From Chitinophaga caseinilytica (lineage in GTDB: Bacteria > Bacteroidota > Bacteroidia > Chitinophagales > Chitinophagaceae): a DNA stretch of 64,000 nt. Every line of letters starts with the position of its first letter. Within the stretch, counting starts at the first letter, position 1. Positions 9,017 to 16,790 of the stretch are shown one piece after another. The stretch is from assembly GCF_038396765.1 (NCBI RefSeq), contig NZ_CP150096.1:1719001-1783000 (forward strand), written 5' to 3'. Made by a program: the position numbers and the translations under genes. The notes beneath the pieces were generated by a model. It saw only the letters and a program-made list of their open reading frames with translations, made no database searches and was not told where the DNA came from.

Positions 9017-10302
9017 ATGAATTTTGAGAGAAACGAACGCCCCCGAAAGTATTCTCCTGGCTACAGCAGAGATCCGCAAGAACCCAACCAAGACCAGGAG
9101 GGCGGTTATTCCAAGAAACCCGAATTTGGCAAAGACGAGGAACGTCCTTTTAACAACACACGTTCTGAAGGCGGCTATCGCCCGCGCAGCGAAGGTGGCT
9201 ACACCCCCCGCAGCAACGACGGCGGTAATTTCAACCGCGAAGGTGCCTATAACCGCGAAGGTGGTGGTTACACCCCACGCAACGAAGGCGGTGGCGGATA
9301 CCGCGACCGTGATTTCAACCGAGGAGACCGCGATTTCAACCGCGACCGGCCTGAAGGCGGCGGCGGATACGGCGGCGGCAACCGTGGCGGAGGCTATGGC
9401 GGCGGCAGCGGCGGCGGTGGATACGACCGTGGCGGTGGCGGCTATGGCGGCAACCGTGGCGGCGGCGGATATGACCGTGGCGGCGGTGGCGGTGGCTACG
9501 ACCGTGGCGGTGGATATGACCGCGGCGGCGGAGGCGGCGGCTACGATCGCGGCGGTGGAGGCGGTGGCTTCAACCGTGGCGGCGGAGGCGGAGGCTTCAA
9601 CCGCGGAGGCGGTGGTGGATACGATCGCGGCGGTGGCGGCGGTGGTTTCAACCGCGGCGGTGGCGGCGGATATGGCGGCGGTCGCCCGCAAGGCGGCGGA
9701 GGCAGGCCCCAGGGCGGCTTCAGAGGCGGTCAGCGTCCCCCCAAGCCCGACAACAAAATTTACTTCATCGCGCTCCTCCCTACTGCTGAAGTAGGTAAGG
9801 AGATCATCAAGATAAAACAGGAATTCGCCGAGCAATACGGCCCGATGTACGCACTGAAAGTGCTCCCGCACATTACCCTGCAGGTACCTTTCACCGCCGA
9901 CCCGAGCCTCGAAAGAGCCTTCTGCGAAGAACTCACCGAGTTCGCCAAAACGCAGGCGCCCTTCGAAGTAGGCCTCAACGGCTTCGGCACATTCCCCAAC
10001 AAACAGAACCGCGTCCTCTTCATCAACGTGGAGAAATCTGAAACCATGAGCGCCATGCACCGCCAGCTGATCAACTTCCTCCGGAAGGAATTCGGCTTCA
10101 GCACCATGCTCGCCCGCACCGGTTTCACCCCCACGTAACCGTGGCCTTCAAAGACCTCGACGACGCTACTTTCGAAAAAGCCTGGCCCGAGTACGAAAAC
10201 AAGGAATACACGGCTTCCTTCAAAGTAAATAACCTGTACTTCCTCCGCCACAACGGCAAATCCTGGGAAGTACTCCAGAAATGCAAACTCGGCGGCGCCT
10301 GA
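9017..10302 (+). CDS. Glycine/RGG-rich 2H phosphoesterase (2'-5' RNA ligase-like), frameshifted
   Basis: Residues 1-80 are polar, Arg/Asn/Gly-rich. Residues about 85-245 are repeats of the type GGYDRGGGG and GGFNRGGGG, an RGG-like RNA-binding tail. From about 250 a 2H phosphoesterase domain begins (KIYFIALLPTAEVGKEI) with the first H-x-T motif in PHITLQVPF. The frame then hits TAA at 10136-10138. In the -1 frame the sequence continues as FHPHVTVAFKDL, supplying the second H-x-T motif, and runs to TGA 10300-10302. One base is missing near GGTTTCAC (10121-10128). Without it the enzyme has only one of two catalytic histidines. The domain order, low-complexity RNA binder then 2H enzyme, suggests RNA end processing; that is inference. 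Confidence 0.75.
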
Positions 10303-10330
10303 TCTTTCAGCGCCCCCCGTCAATAAAAAG

Positions 10331-10361
10331 AATCCGGATCCTCACAGGTCCGGATTTTTTT
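10331..10361 (+). terminator. Terminator of the glycine-rich gene
   Basis: AATCCGGA ... TCCGGATT hairpin followed by seven T residues, 29 bp after the restored stop at 10302. Its position supports the gene ending at 10302 rather than at 10138. Confidence 0.85.
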
Positions 10362-10369
10362 GCGCCGGG

Positions 10370-10597
10370 ATCAACATGCAATTCCCTCGCTTTCTTCGGT
10401 GAAATCACCCGTCCTGTGGGCCTTGACGATCGTTCGTGCGCTGAAATCATCATGCAACTCCCTCGCTTCCTTCGATGAACCCACCCGTCCTGTGGACCTT
10501 AACGATCGTTCGTGCGCTGAAATCATCATGCAATTCCCCCGCTTCCTTCGATGAAACCACCCATCCTGCGGACTTTAACGATCGTTCGTGCGCCGCA
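10370..10597. repeat. Three tandem 76-bp repeats with an internal palindrome
   Basis: Units start at 10370, 10446 and 10522, each exactly 76 bp with a few substitutions. Units two and three contain the 10-bp palindrome AACGATCGTT, and unit one has GACGATCGTT, each followed by CGTGCG. Short ORFs through them have no coding character. The array lies between two terminators facing each other, so it is outside both neighbouring transcripts. Confidence 0.9.
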
Positions 10598-10648
10598 ATC
10601 GAGTAATGGCCGTTACCAGAGGGCTTTGTTGGTGCAGCGCATAAAAAA

Positions 10649-10671
10649 ATCCGGGCCCCACGGGCCCGGAT
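10649..10671 (-). terminator. Terminator of the sigma-FecR operon
   Basis: ATCCGGGCCC-CAC-GGGCCCGGAT hairpin. On the minus strand it is followed by a run of seven T residues. It lies 43 bp beyond the FecR stop. Confidence 0.88.
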
Positions 10672-10713
10672 GTCGTTGTTTTTTAAGTGGTGCTTATTTG
10701 AACTATGGCAAGG

Positions 10714-11694
10714 TTATTTACGAACGGAATAAACGCCTTTGCTTTCCTCCACGATCTTTACGTTGGTAGATGCCGCGATCACTTTGAACATACTGTCTAC
10801 GTCCGGCTGATCGAACGTTCCCATATAATCCAGGTTTGCCAGCGAAGGGTCGTCTACCTTGATCGTGATCCCGAAATAGTCTTCCATGGCTTCGAACGTG
10901 GCCGACAGCGGAACGTGCTGGAACACGAGGCGGTCGTCTTTCCAGGAAGTGAAATTAGGATCGGTACCTGTTTCCGCTTTGGGATCGTTGTCTGCCTGAA
11001 CGGTAGCGGCATGGCCTGCCGTGAGCACGAGGGCGTCTGATTTGCGGTGGGCGTTCGAGAAAGCGACTTTCCCCGTTACCACATTGAGGCGTACCGGCTC
11101 TTCTCCATATGCTTTGATGCCGAACGAAGTACCGAGCACTTCCGTCTGCGAGGCGCCGGCGTGCACGATGAACGGGTGCGTTTCGTTGGGCGCTACGTCG
11201 AAGAAGGCTTCGCCCTGGAGCGTGATGTCGCGGTTGTTTTGCGCGAAGCGTTCGTTGTATTGCAGGGTGGAATTGCGGTTGAGGTATACCTTACTGCCGT
11301 CGGGCAGGGTGAAAAGCTGTTTTTCGGTGGTGGCCGCGAGGGTCACGTTTTTATCGGAACGGTTGAAGAAGATCGTGATCCCCGTGGCGATGATAGCGGC
11401 CACGCCGGCGGCGGCGAGCCATTTGCTGCGGCCGCGGTGAGCTACTTTCAACGGTGCGGGCGCTGCGGTTTCGATCTTCTGGGAAAATCGTTCCCAGTTG
11501 GCGGCGGTATCGGGCTCGGGCATTTCGTTCCAGGCGTCGGCCGCCAGGTGCCAGGTATCTTTCAGTGCGTCGTAATAGGCCTGGTTGGAGGGGTCTTCCT
11601 GCAGCCAGCCTGCCAGCTCCTGCTTTTCGGCCCCGGAGATCGTACCCTCGATATCTCGGGCGATCAGTGTATCCATATGTTCGTTGCTCAACAT
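10714..11694 (-). CDS. FecR-family anti-sigma factor
   Basis: This 326-residue protein has a cytoplasmic sigma-binding part (1-85), one transmembrane helix at about 91-110, a periplasmic FecR domain (about 120-225: LPDGSKVYLNRNSTLQY, GEAFFDV, VLGTSFGI, GKVAFS) and a C-terminal DUF4974-type domain (YFGITIKVDDPSL). It would hold the ECF sigma encoded 63 bp upstream until a receptor signals. In Bacteroidota such pairs usually precede a SusC-like TonB-dependent receptor. None is present here, because the next gene is on the other strand past a terminator. Confidence 0.93.
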   Translation of the reverse strand: MLSNEHMDTLIARDIEGTISGAEKQELAGWLQEDPSNQAYYDALKDTWHLAADAWNEMPEPDTAANWERFSQKIETAAPAPLKVAHRGRSKWLAAAGVAAIIATGITIFFNRSDKNVTLAATTEKQLFTLPDGSKVYLNRNSTLQYNERFAQNNRDITLQGEAFFDVAPNETHPFIVHAGASQTEVLGTSFGIKAYGEEPVRLNVVTGKVAFSNAHRKSDALVLTAGHAATVQADNDPKAETGTDPNFTSWKDDRLVFQHVPLSATFEAMEDYFGITIKVDDPSLANLDYMGTFDQPDVDSMFKVIAASTNVKIVEESKGVYSVRK

Positions 11695-11757
11695 GCTAGT
11701 TTTTTTCTGATTGGAAATACTTCATGACAATGGTGTGGTCGGTGTAGGGAAGCATCG

Positions 11758-12294
11758 TCATTCCAAATATTCCCTGAGCGAATGGCGCAATTTTTTTAGC
11801 GCCGTGATCATTTGGTTTTCAACCGTTTTGATGGAAATCTGCATGGCGCTCGCGATTTCCTTGTAACTCATTTCCTCGTACCGGCTCAGGACAAAAACCT
11901 CCCGGCACTTTTCCGGCAAGGCGTCTACCGCCTGCCGGATGCGGGTCTGCGTTTCAGCGAGGTGGACCACCGGCGCGGTAGCCTGCTGTTCTTCCGCCGC
12001 CGGCCCGATTTCCTGGGGAGGGCCGCCCCGTCGCTTGTGCTTGTCTATATGGTCCAGCGCCATGTTCACCGCCGCGCGATGCAGGTAAGCCTTGAAGAAG
12101 ACCTCCCCCAGCTGCCCGCGCCGGTTCCAGACCTTGATGAAAACTTCCTGCGCCAGGTCTTCCGCGGTGGCCATATCGGGCACAAGGCGGTAAATCGACT
12201 TGCACACGAGCGCAAAGTAGGTCTGGAAGAGGGCTTTCATGAACTGTTGTTCATCTTCCCGTAGTAGTTGCAATAACCGGTCGTTTTCTGACAT
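11758..12294 (-). CDS. ECF RNA polymerase sigma factor
   Basis: Starting at the ATG at 12294 the protein is 178 residues (MSENDRLLQ). Region 2 is recognisable in AEDLAQEVFIKVWNRR, and region 4 in LPEKCREVFVLSRYEEMSYK and the HTH after it. An upstream in-frame ATG at 12375 would add 27 residues of atypical sequence and would overrun the promoter TATTTTTG at 12299-12306, so I prefer 12294. It is followed by its FecR partner. The pair belongs to the sigma-70 family that controls outer-membrane nutrient uptake, but the target locus is not in the window. Confidence 0.92.
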   Translation of the reverse strand: MSENDRLLQLLREDEQQFMKALFQTYFALVCKSIYRLVPDMATAEDLAQEVFIKVWNRRGQLGEVFFKAYLHRAAVNMALDHIDKHKRRGGPPQEIGPAAEEQQATAPVVHLAETQTRIRQAVDALPEKCREVFVLSRYEEMSYKEIASAMQISIKTVENQMITALKKLRHSLREYLE

Positions 12295-12298
12295 ATTG

Positions 12299-12306
12299 CA
12301 AAAATA
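12299..12306 (-). promoter_or_regulatory. -7 element of the ECF sigma gene, 4 nt before ATG
   Basis: TATTTTTG on the minus strand, separated from the ATG by CAAT. Transcription from it would start at or next to the A of ATG, so the mRNA would be leaderless. No clear -33 TTG is present. Confidence 0.45.
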
Positions 12307-12393
12307 ACCGGTTTGAGCTTTCGTGAATCGCCGGTCTGGACGAATGGCGGATGACAGTACAGCGCTTGTATTCATTGTGTCCTTTCGGTGGTG

Positions 12394-13152
12394 CTATTGT
12401 TTGATGACTTTTCCGGACCCGGTGATGTTGACGTTTACGGCCGGGTTGCCCCAGTAGCGGATGTTCCCGCTCCCGGCGATTTTGGCTTTCAGGTTGTCTG
12501 TCACGGAAATGGACTGGTTGCCGGAACCGCTGATGCGCACGTCGGCATTGACGGATTTCACTTCCTGCGCCTGGATGTTGCCGCTGCCGCTGATGTCTGC
12601 GAAATAATCGCGGGCTTTGCCGGTGGCCCGGATGTTGCCGGAACCGTTGAGGTAGAAGCGCACTTCGTTGGCGTCCACTTTGAGCTGGCCGTCGCCACTG
12701 CCGTTCAGCTCGGCGGTAAACTGGGTGGTATGAATGGTATCTGGTGCGGTGATACTGCCCGATCCGGAGAAAACGACCCGGCGGTAATCTTCGCTTTGTA
12801 CCTGCACCCTGATCTGTTTATGTTTCCTGAGATTGAGGCCGTTGCGCATTTTGATGCGAAGCGTGGTGCCGCTTACATAGGTTTCTACGTAGCGCATCAC
12901 GTTGTCTTCCGCTTCCACGATGAGGGGAACGTTGGGCCCCTGCTCGATGACGATGTCCATAGAACCATCGATGGTGACCTCATTGAAGGGGCCTACCGCC
13001 CGTTCTTCGGTGATCATGCGGCCGGAGCCGAAGACGTTTTCGCGGCTGCAGCCGGTGAGGATGAGCCCGAAGATAGCCAGGAGGCAGAGGAGGAGCCCGG
13101 CGCCGAGGCCGCCAAGGGCGATAACTGATTCTTTTTTAGCCGTCATTTTCAT
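12394..13152 (-). CDS. GIN-domain (DUF2807) head-repeat lipoprotein
   Basis: This 252-residue protein has an N-terminal hydrophobic segment ending in a lipobox (Cys35, LILTGC), although the n-region is long. The rest is a right-handed beta-solenoid-like domain with a recurrent G-S-G motif (FSGSGSI, LNGSGDG, LNGSGNI, ISGSGNI, ISGSGNQ, IAGSGNI, ITGSGKV), the signature of the GIN/DUF2807 family found widely in Bacteroidota cell envelopes. Function is not established. It ends 100 bp before the sigma gene and could share its transcript. Confidence 0.87.
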   Translation of the reverse strand: MKMTAKKESVIALGGLGAGLLLCLLAIFGLILTGCSRENVFGSGRMITEERAVGPFNEVTIDGSMDIVIEQGPNVPLIVEAEDNVMRYVETYVSGTTLRIKMRNGLNLRKHKQIRVQVQSEDYRRVVFSGSGSITAPDTIHTTQFTAELNGSGDGQLKVDANEVRFYLNGSGNIRATGKARDYFADISGSGNIQAQEVKSVNADVRISGSGNQSISVTDNLKAKIAGSGNIRYWGNPAVNVNITGSGKVIKQ

Positions 13153-13245
13153 TACTGTCTTTTTTTAAAGGGGTATTCCGCAATGGAGGCGGATGTAATA
13201 ATGACGGCGAAAGGGGCTGCTACCCCCAGAAGTGCGGGAAAAAAT

Positions 13246-13277
13246 AAGCCGGCCGCCTCTGCAAGGCGGACCGGCTT
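13246..13277 (-). terminator. Strong hairpin terminator after the small secreted gene
   Basis: AAGCCGG-C-CGCCT, 4 nt loop, AGGCGG-A-CCGGCTT. On the minus strand it runs into TTATTTTTT. It separates the small secreted gene (13308-13625) from the GIN-domain gene. Confidence 0.85.
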
Positions 13278-13307
13278 GATTAACCCCTATGAAAACCAAC
13301 TATTTAC

Positions 13308-13625
13308 TTATTGTGCCAGTTTGATTTCGCCAAGGTCGGTAGCTTTACCGTCCTCTACTTTCACGTCGGTGATGGTAGCGTCTTTAAAGGGTTCCTTGGC
13401 GTCAACAATCACGGTGTAAGTGCCGGCTGCTGCTTCTGCGAAAGAGAAGGCTCCGTCGGCAATGGCTGCTTTCAGGGTATCGGTCCCGGAAACTGCCCAG
13501 GCTTCGGTAGCACCGTCTGCGGGAACTACTTTACCGGAAATGGTACCGCCTGCGATTCCTTTGAAGGCGAATGCGCCGAAAGCAACGACCGCAACTGCTA
13601 ACAAACTCATTTTTGCTCTTTTCAT
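13308..13625 (-). CDS. Small secreted carboxypeptidase-regulatory-like protein
   Basis: From ATG 13625 the product is 105 residues: a signal peptide or anchor (MKRAKMSLLAVAVVAFGAFA) and a single beta-sandwich resembling CarboxypepD-reg-like domains (GTISGKVVPADG, AAAGTYTVIVDAKEPF, ITDVKVEDGKATDLGEI). A TTG nine bases upstream is possible, but ATG fits the signal peptide. A -7-like TAAGTTTG lies on the minus strand at 13685-13692, about 60 bp upstream. The gene is monocistronic by its terminator. Probably an abundant small envelope protein; role unknown. Confidence 0.75.
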   Translation of the reverse strand: MKRAKMSLLAVAVVAFGAFAFKGIAGGTISGKVVPADGATEAWAVSGTDTLKAAIADGAFSFAEAAAGTYTVIVDAKEPFKDATITDVKVEDGKATDLGEIKLAQ

Positions 13626-13965
13626 AGCATACAATTTTTAAGGTTTAATAATAAAGAATGGTTCAAGTAAACGTTTTCAATAAACAAACTTATTAGTGCT
13701 GAAATATTGATCACTACTGGGTTTTTTGCAATTACCATGCCACTCGATCAAAATTCGCCGCTTTAACAAATCTTTATAAATCCTTTAACACACTGGGTTT
13801 GCGGCGATCCTAAATACTACTTATTTACGTAGTGTCGTTGACGTTAGTTTGGCAATTTCCTTTCCTGTGAAGGGTTTCAAACGAAACGGAACTGCTGTTT
13901 CACATCATTTTCTCACGGGTCAGAAAATAACAAATACCTTGCCGGAAAAACAACAGTAAGCACAT

Positions 13966-13984
13966 ATGGAATGGGGCATTCCAT
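13966..13984. promoter_or_regulatory. Perfect inverted repeat upstream of korA
   Basis: ATGGAATG-GGG-CATTCCAT, eight-base arms with a three-base spacer, ending 31 bp before the -7-like TACTTTTG at 14016. The size and position suit a dimeric transcription factor acting on korA. The factor is unknown. Confidence 0.45.
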
Positions 13985-14015
13985 TTAGTTATGGGAAAAG
14001 TCTACTGGTTTTGTA

Positions 14016-14023
14016 TACTTTTG
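14016..14023 (+). promoter_or_regulatory. Possible -7 element of korA
   Basis: TACTTTTG matches TAnnTTTG and would give a leader of about 135 nt for korA. No good -33 TTG is seen, which would fit an activator-dependent promoter using the inverted repeat just upstream. Confidence 0.35.
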
Positions 14024-14164
14024 AGGCGGGAAAAGGTCGCCGGAAATGCGGCTGATTCAGTAATTTTACGGGATTTTTGTAGCAGCCTGTGAAACCGACC
14101 CCCAGGTCCGGCCGCAGGCCAACATATTTGTCCATTATATATATCATCATAAAGCAAACATCAA

Positions 14165-16012
14165 ATGTCCGATAGAACGATTCAACAGATAGAGGATGTA
14201 GTGATAAAATTTGCGGGCGACAGTGGCGACGGTATGCAGCTGACGGGTACGCAATTCTCGAATAACACGGCGCTCATCGGCAACGACCTGAGCACTTTCC
14301 CCGATTTCCCCGCGGAGATCCGCGCGCCCCAGGGCACGCTTCCCGGCGTGAGCGGCTTCCAGCTGCATTTCTCGTCTAACCGCATCTTCACCCCCGGCGA
14401 TGCCTGCGACGTACTCGTAGCCATGAACGCCGCGGCCCTCAAAGCCAACCTGAAAGGCCTCAAAAAAGGCGGCATCATCATCGCCAACACCGACGGCTTC
14501 GATGCCAAAAACCTCCGCCTGGCCAATTACCCCGACGGCGTAAATCCCCTCGAAGACGGCTCCCTCGCCAACTACCAGCTCCATACCATGGACGTGACCA
14601 AGATGACCCGGGAAGCCCTCAAGGAAAGCCCCCTCGGCATGAAGGAAAAAGACCGCGCCAAAAATATGTTCGTGCTCGGGTTCCTTTACTGGCTCTACGA
14701 CCGCGATATGGACAGCACGGTAAACTTCCTGACCGACAAATTCGGCAAGAAACCCGATATCCTCGACAGTAACCTGAAAGTGCTCCAGGCCGGCTACAAC
14801 TTCGCCGAAACCGTGGAAGCCTTCGCCTCGCGGTTCAAGGTGGAAAAAGCCCGCATGGAGCCCGGCACTTACCGCAGCATCACCGGGAATACGGCGCTGT
14901 CTTACGGCCTCGTAGCGGCAGGACAGCAATCCGGCCTCCCCATTTTCCTCGGCACCTACCCGATCACGCCCGCGTCAGACATCCTGCACGAGCTGAGCAA
15001 GTATAAAAACTTCGGCATCCGCACCTTCCAGGCGGAAGACGAGATCGCCGGCATCGCCTCCGCCATCGGCGCGTCTTATGGCGGGCACATGGGCATCACC
15101 ACCACTTCCGGCCCCGGCGTGGCGCTCAAGGGCGAAGCCATGGGCCTGGCGGTAATGCTGGAAATCCCCCTGCTGATCATCGACATCCAGCGCGGTGGCC
15201 CGTCTACCGGTTTGCCCACCAAAACGGAACAGTCGGACCTCCTGCAGGCATACTACGGCCGTAACGGCGAATGCCCCATGCCCGTGGTAGCCGCCGCAAC
15301 GCCTTCGGACTGCTTCAATATGGCGTTCGAAGCGTTCAAACTGTCTGTTCAGCACATGACACCGGTGATCCTCCTCAGCGACGGTTATATCGCCAACGGC
15401 GCGGAGCCGTGGCGCTTCCCGAAACAGGCCGATCTGCCGAAAATCGAAGTGAAATTCAAGAAAGGCCTCGCGGAAGATGAAGAAACCTTCCTGCCTTATC
15501 AGCGCGACGAGAACCTGGTGCGCCCCTGGGCCGTGCCCGGTACCCCCGGCCTCGAGCACCGCATCGGCGGCCTGGAGAAACAGAACATTACGGGCAACGT
15601 GAGCTACGATCCGGAAAACCACCAGCTGATGGTGAAAATCCGCCAGGAGAAGGTAGATAAGATCGCAGATCATATTCCGTTACAGGATATCGAAGTAGGG
15701 CCTGAGAAAGGTAAAGTGCTCGTACTGGGCTGGGGTTCCACTTTCGGCGCCATCAAGAGCGCGGTGATCGAACTGCTGGCCGAAGGGCACGAAGTAGCGC
15801 ATGCCCACATCCGCTACCTGCGCCCCTTCCCCCGCAACCTGGAAGAAATCCTGCACAGCTACGACCACGTGCTGATCCCCGAGATCAACAACGGTCAGCT
15901 CATCAAGATCATCCGCGAACAATTCCTCATCCCCGCCAAAGGGTACAACAAGATCATGGGCGTTCCCATCACCAAAGGCGAGCTGGTGGAAAAAATCCGC
16001 GAATTGCTGTAA
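14165..16012 (+). CDS. korA: 2-oxoglutarate:acceptor oxidoreductase, gamma-alpha fused subunit
   Basis: This 615-residue protein has an N-terminal gamma domain (about 10-195: KFAGDSGDGMQLTGTQFSNN, AEIRAPQGTLPGVSGFQLHF) joined to the alpha domain (about 210-610: GNTALSYGLVAAGQ, YPITPASDI, TTSGPGVALKGEA, and a transketolase-C-like end LVLGWGSTFGAIKS). Such KorA proteins pair with a separate TPP-binding beta subunit (KorB) to oxidise 2-oxo acids with ferredoxin in the TCA cycle. korB, usually directly downstream, is not here: a terminator follows at once and then a DUF6134 gene. The beta subunit must be encoded elsewhere. Confidence 0.92.
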   Translation: MSDRTIQQIEDVVIKFAGDSGDGMQLTGTQFSNNTALIGNDLSTFPDFPAEIRAPQGTLPGVSGFQLHFSSNRIFTPGDACDVLVAMNAAALKANLKGLKKGGIIIANTDGFDAKNLRLANYPDGVNPLEDGSLANYQLHTMDVTKMTREALKESPLGMKEKDRAKNMFVLGFLYWLYDRDMDSTVNFLTDKFGKKPDILDSNLKVLQAGYNFAETVEAFASRFKVEKARMEPGTYRSITGNTALSYGLVAAGQQSGLPIFLGTYPITPASDILHELSKYKNFGIRTFQAEDEIAGIASAIGASYGGHMGITTTSGPGVALKGEAMGLAVMLEIPLLIIDIQRGGPSTGLPTKTEQSDLLQAYYGRNGECPMPVVAAATPSDCFNMAFEAFKLSVQHMTPVILLSDGYIANGAEPWRFPKQADLPKIEVKFKKGLAEDEETFLPYQRDENLVRPWAVPGTPGLEHRIGGLEKQNITGNVSYDPENHQLMVKIRQEKVDKIADHIPLQDIEVGPEKGKVLVLGWGSTFGAIKSAVIELLAEGHEVAHAHIRYLRPFPRNLEEILHSYDHVLIPEINNGQLIKIIREQFLIPAKGYNKIMGVPITKGELVEKIRELL

Positions 16013-16030
16013 AACGATCGAACGAACAAT

Positions 16031-16072
16031 AAAAAAGGGCGGTTGCTGCGAAATGCGGTAACCGCCTTTTTC
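16031..16072 (+). terminator. Terminator after korA
   Basis: GGCGGTT ... AACCGCC hairpin flanked by A6 before and T5 after, 19 bp past the korA stop. Confidence 0.85.
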
Positions 16073-16101
16073 GTATATTGTTTTACGTAACCCTTTCCGC
16101 C

Positions 16102-16695
16102 ATGAACCTGAGCTGCCCATTTAACCGAATCGCAACGATCGTGCTGGCGCCGGTCTTTTTCCTGACCACCGCGTTCCAGAACCCTCATTCCTATGTGTAC
16201 GACATCTACTTCGGCAACAATCCCATCGGTACTGTAACCGTCAGGCAGCAGCAAACGCCCGAAGGGCGCACGATCACCATGCAAAGCCGGGTACAATCCA
16301 AGCTCATGGCGCGGATGGAAGTGGATATCACTACAGCCTACCACCAGAATGTGCTGCACGAATCGATCGCCGTGCGGAAGGGCGGTGAGCCCCTCACGTC
16401 TGTCAAAAGGAACGGGAAAACCTATGTGATCGTGCATAAGGGCGAAACACGGCACCTGGCTTCCGATGGAATTCTCTATTGCGTGGGCGACCTCTACTTT
16501 TCCGAGCCGGAGGCCATACATGCGGTTTTCAGCGAAACCCTGGGCAAGGAGCTCATCCTCCGCCACCTCGGCAACCATAATTACGAATTACAACTTCCCG
16601 AAGGCAAACGCAACGTTTACCATTACGATAAAGGAAAATGCACCGAAGTGGAAGTGAACCATGCGCTGGGGAAAGCGCGGTTCGTACTGCGCTGA
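16102..16695 (+). CDS. DUF6134-like secreted protein
   Basis: From ATG 16102 the product is 197 residues with an uncleaved or cleaved signal segment (RIATIVLAPVFFLTTAFQ) and a beta-rich body (YVYDIYFGNNPIGTVTVRQ, RVQSKLMARMEVDITTAY, YDKGKCTEVEV). It resembles the DUF6134 family of Bacteroidota envelope proteins, which have a lipocalin/DUF3108-like look; that is a judgement from pattern only. An upstream non-ATG start at 16078 is possible but would place residues before the signal peptide. Confidence 0.7.
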   Translation: MNLSCPFNRIATIVLAPVFFLTTAFQNPHSYVYDIYFGNNPIGTVTVRQQQTPEGRTITMQSRVQSKLMARMEVDITTAYHQNVLHESIAVRKGGEPLTSVKRNGKTYVIVHKGETRHLASDGILYCVGDLYFSEPEAIHAVFSETLGKELILRHLGNHNYELQLPEGKRNVYHYDKGKCTEVEVNHALGKARFVLR

Positions 16696-16737
16696 TCGGA
16701 TGCCGGCAAGCTGCAATGAACTGACCATTTTATAAAC

Positions 16738-16774
16738 AAAAAGCCGCCCCGGCATTCCGGGACGGCTTTTTTTA
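16738..16774. terminator. Bidirectional terminator
   Basis: AAAGCCG-C-CCCGG, 4 nt loop, CCGGG-A-CGGCTTT with A-run on the left and T-run on the right. It serves the DUF6134 gene and the convergent oxidoreductase gene. Confidence 0.88.
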
Positions 16775-16790
16775 TCTCGAGTCAGCCGGA

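Larger units (their letters stand above)
13626..14164. other. Intergenic divergent control region
   Basis: About 540 bp between the minus-strand small secreted gene and korA. It contains a minus-strand TAAGTTTG (13685-13692), a 19-bp inverted repeat (13966-13984), and a plus-strand TACTTTTG (14016-14023). I see no ORF or RNA gene. Confidence 0.55.

Noticed and set aside
9008..10060. Ala/Thr/Val-rich minus-strand frame over the glycine-rich gene, and a similar plus-strand frame at 9024
   Set aside because: Translation products of GGC/GGT repeats in other frames; composition is purely a by-product of the Gly repeats.
10121..10138. Programmed -1 ribosomal frameshifting in the 2H phosphoesterase gene
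   Set aside because: No X-XXY-YYZ slippery heptamer and no convincing downstream pseudoknot; a simple lost base explains it better, and two other genes show the same kind of lesion.
10281..10769. Three short plus-strand frames with similar proteins
   Set aside because: Their similarity comes from the 76-bp tandem repeats; 76 is not a multiple of three, so they fall in different frames, and no start context is seen.
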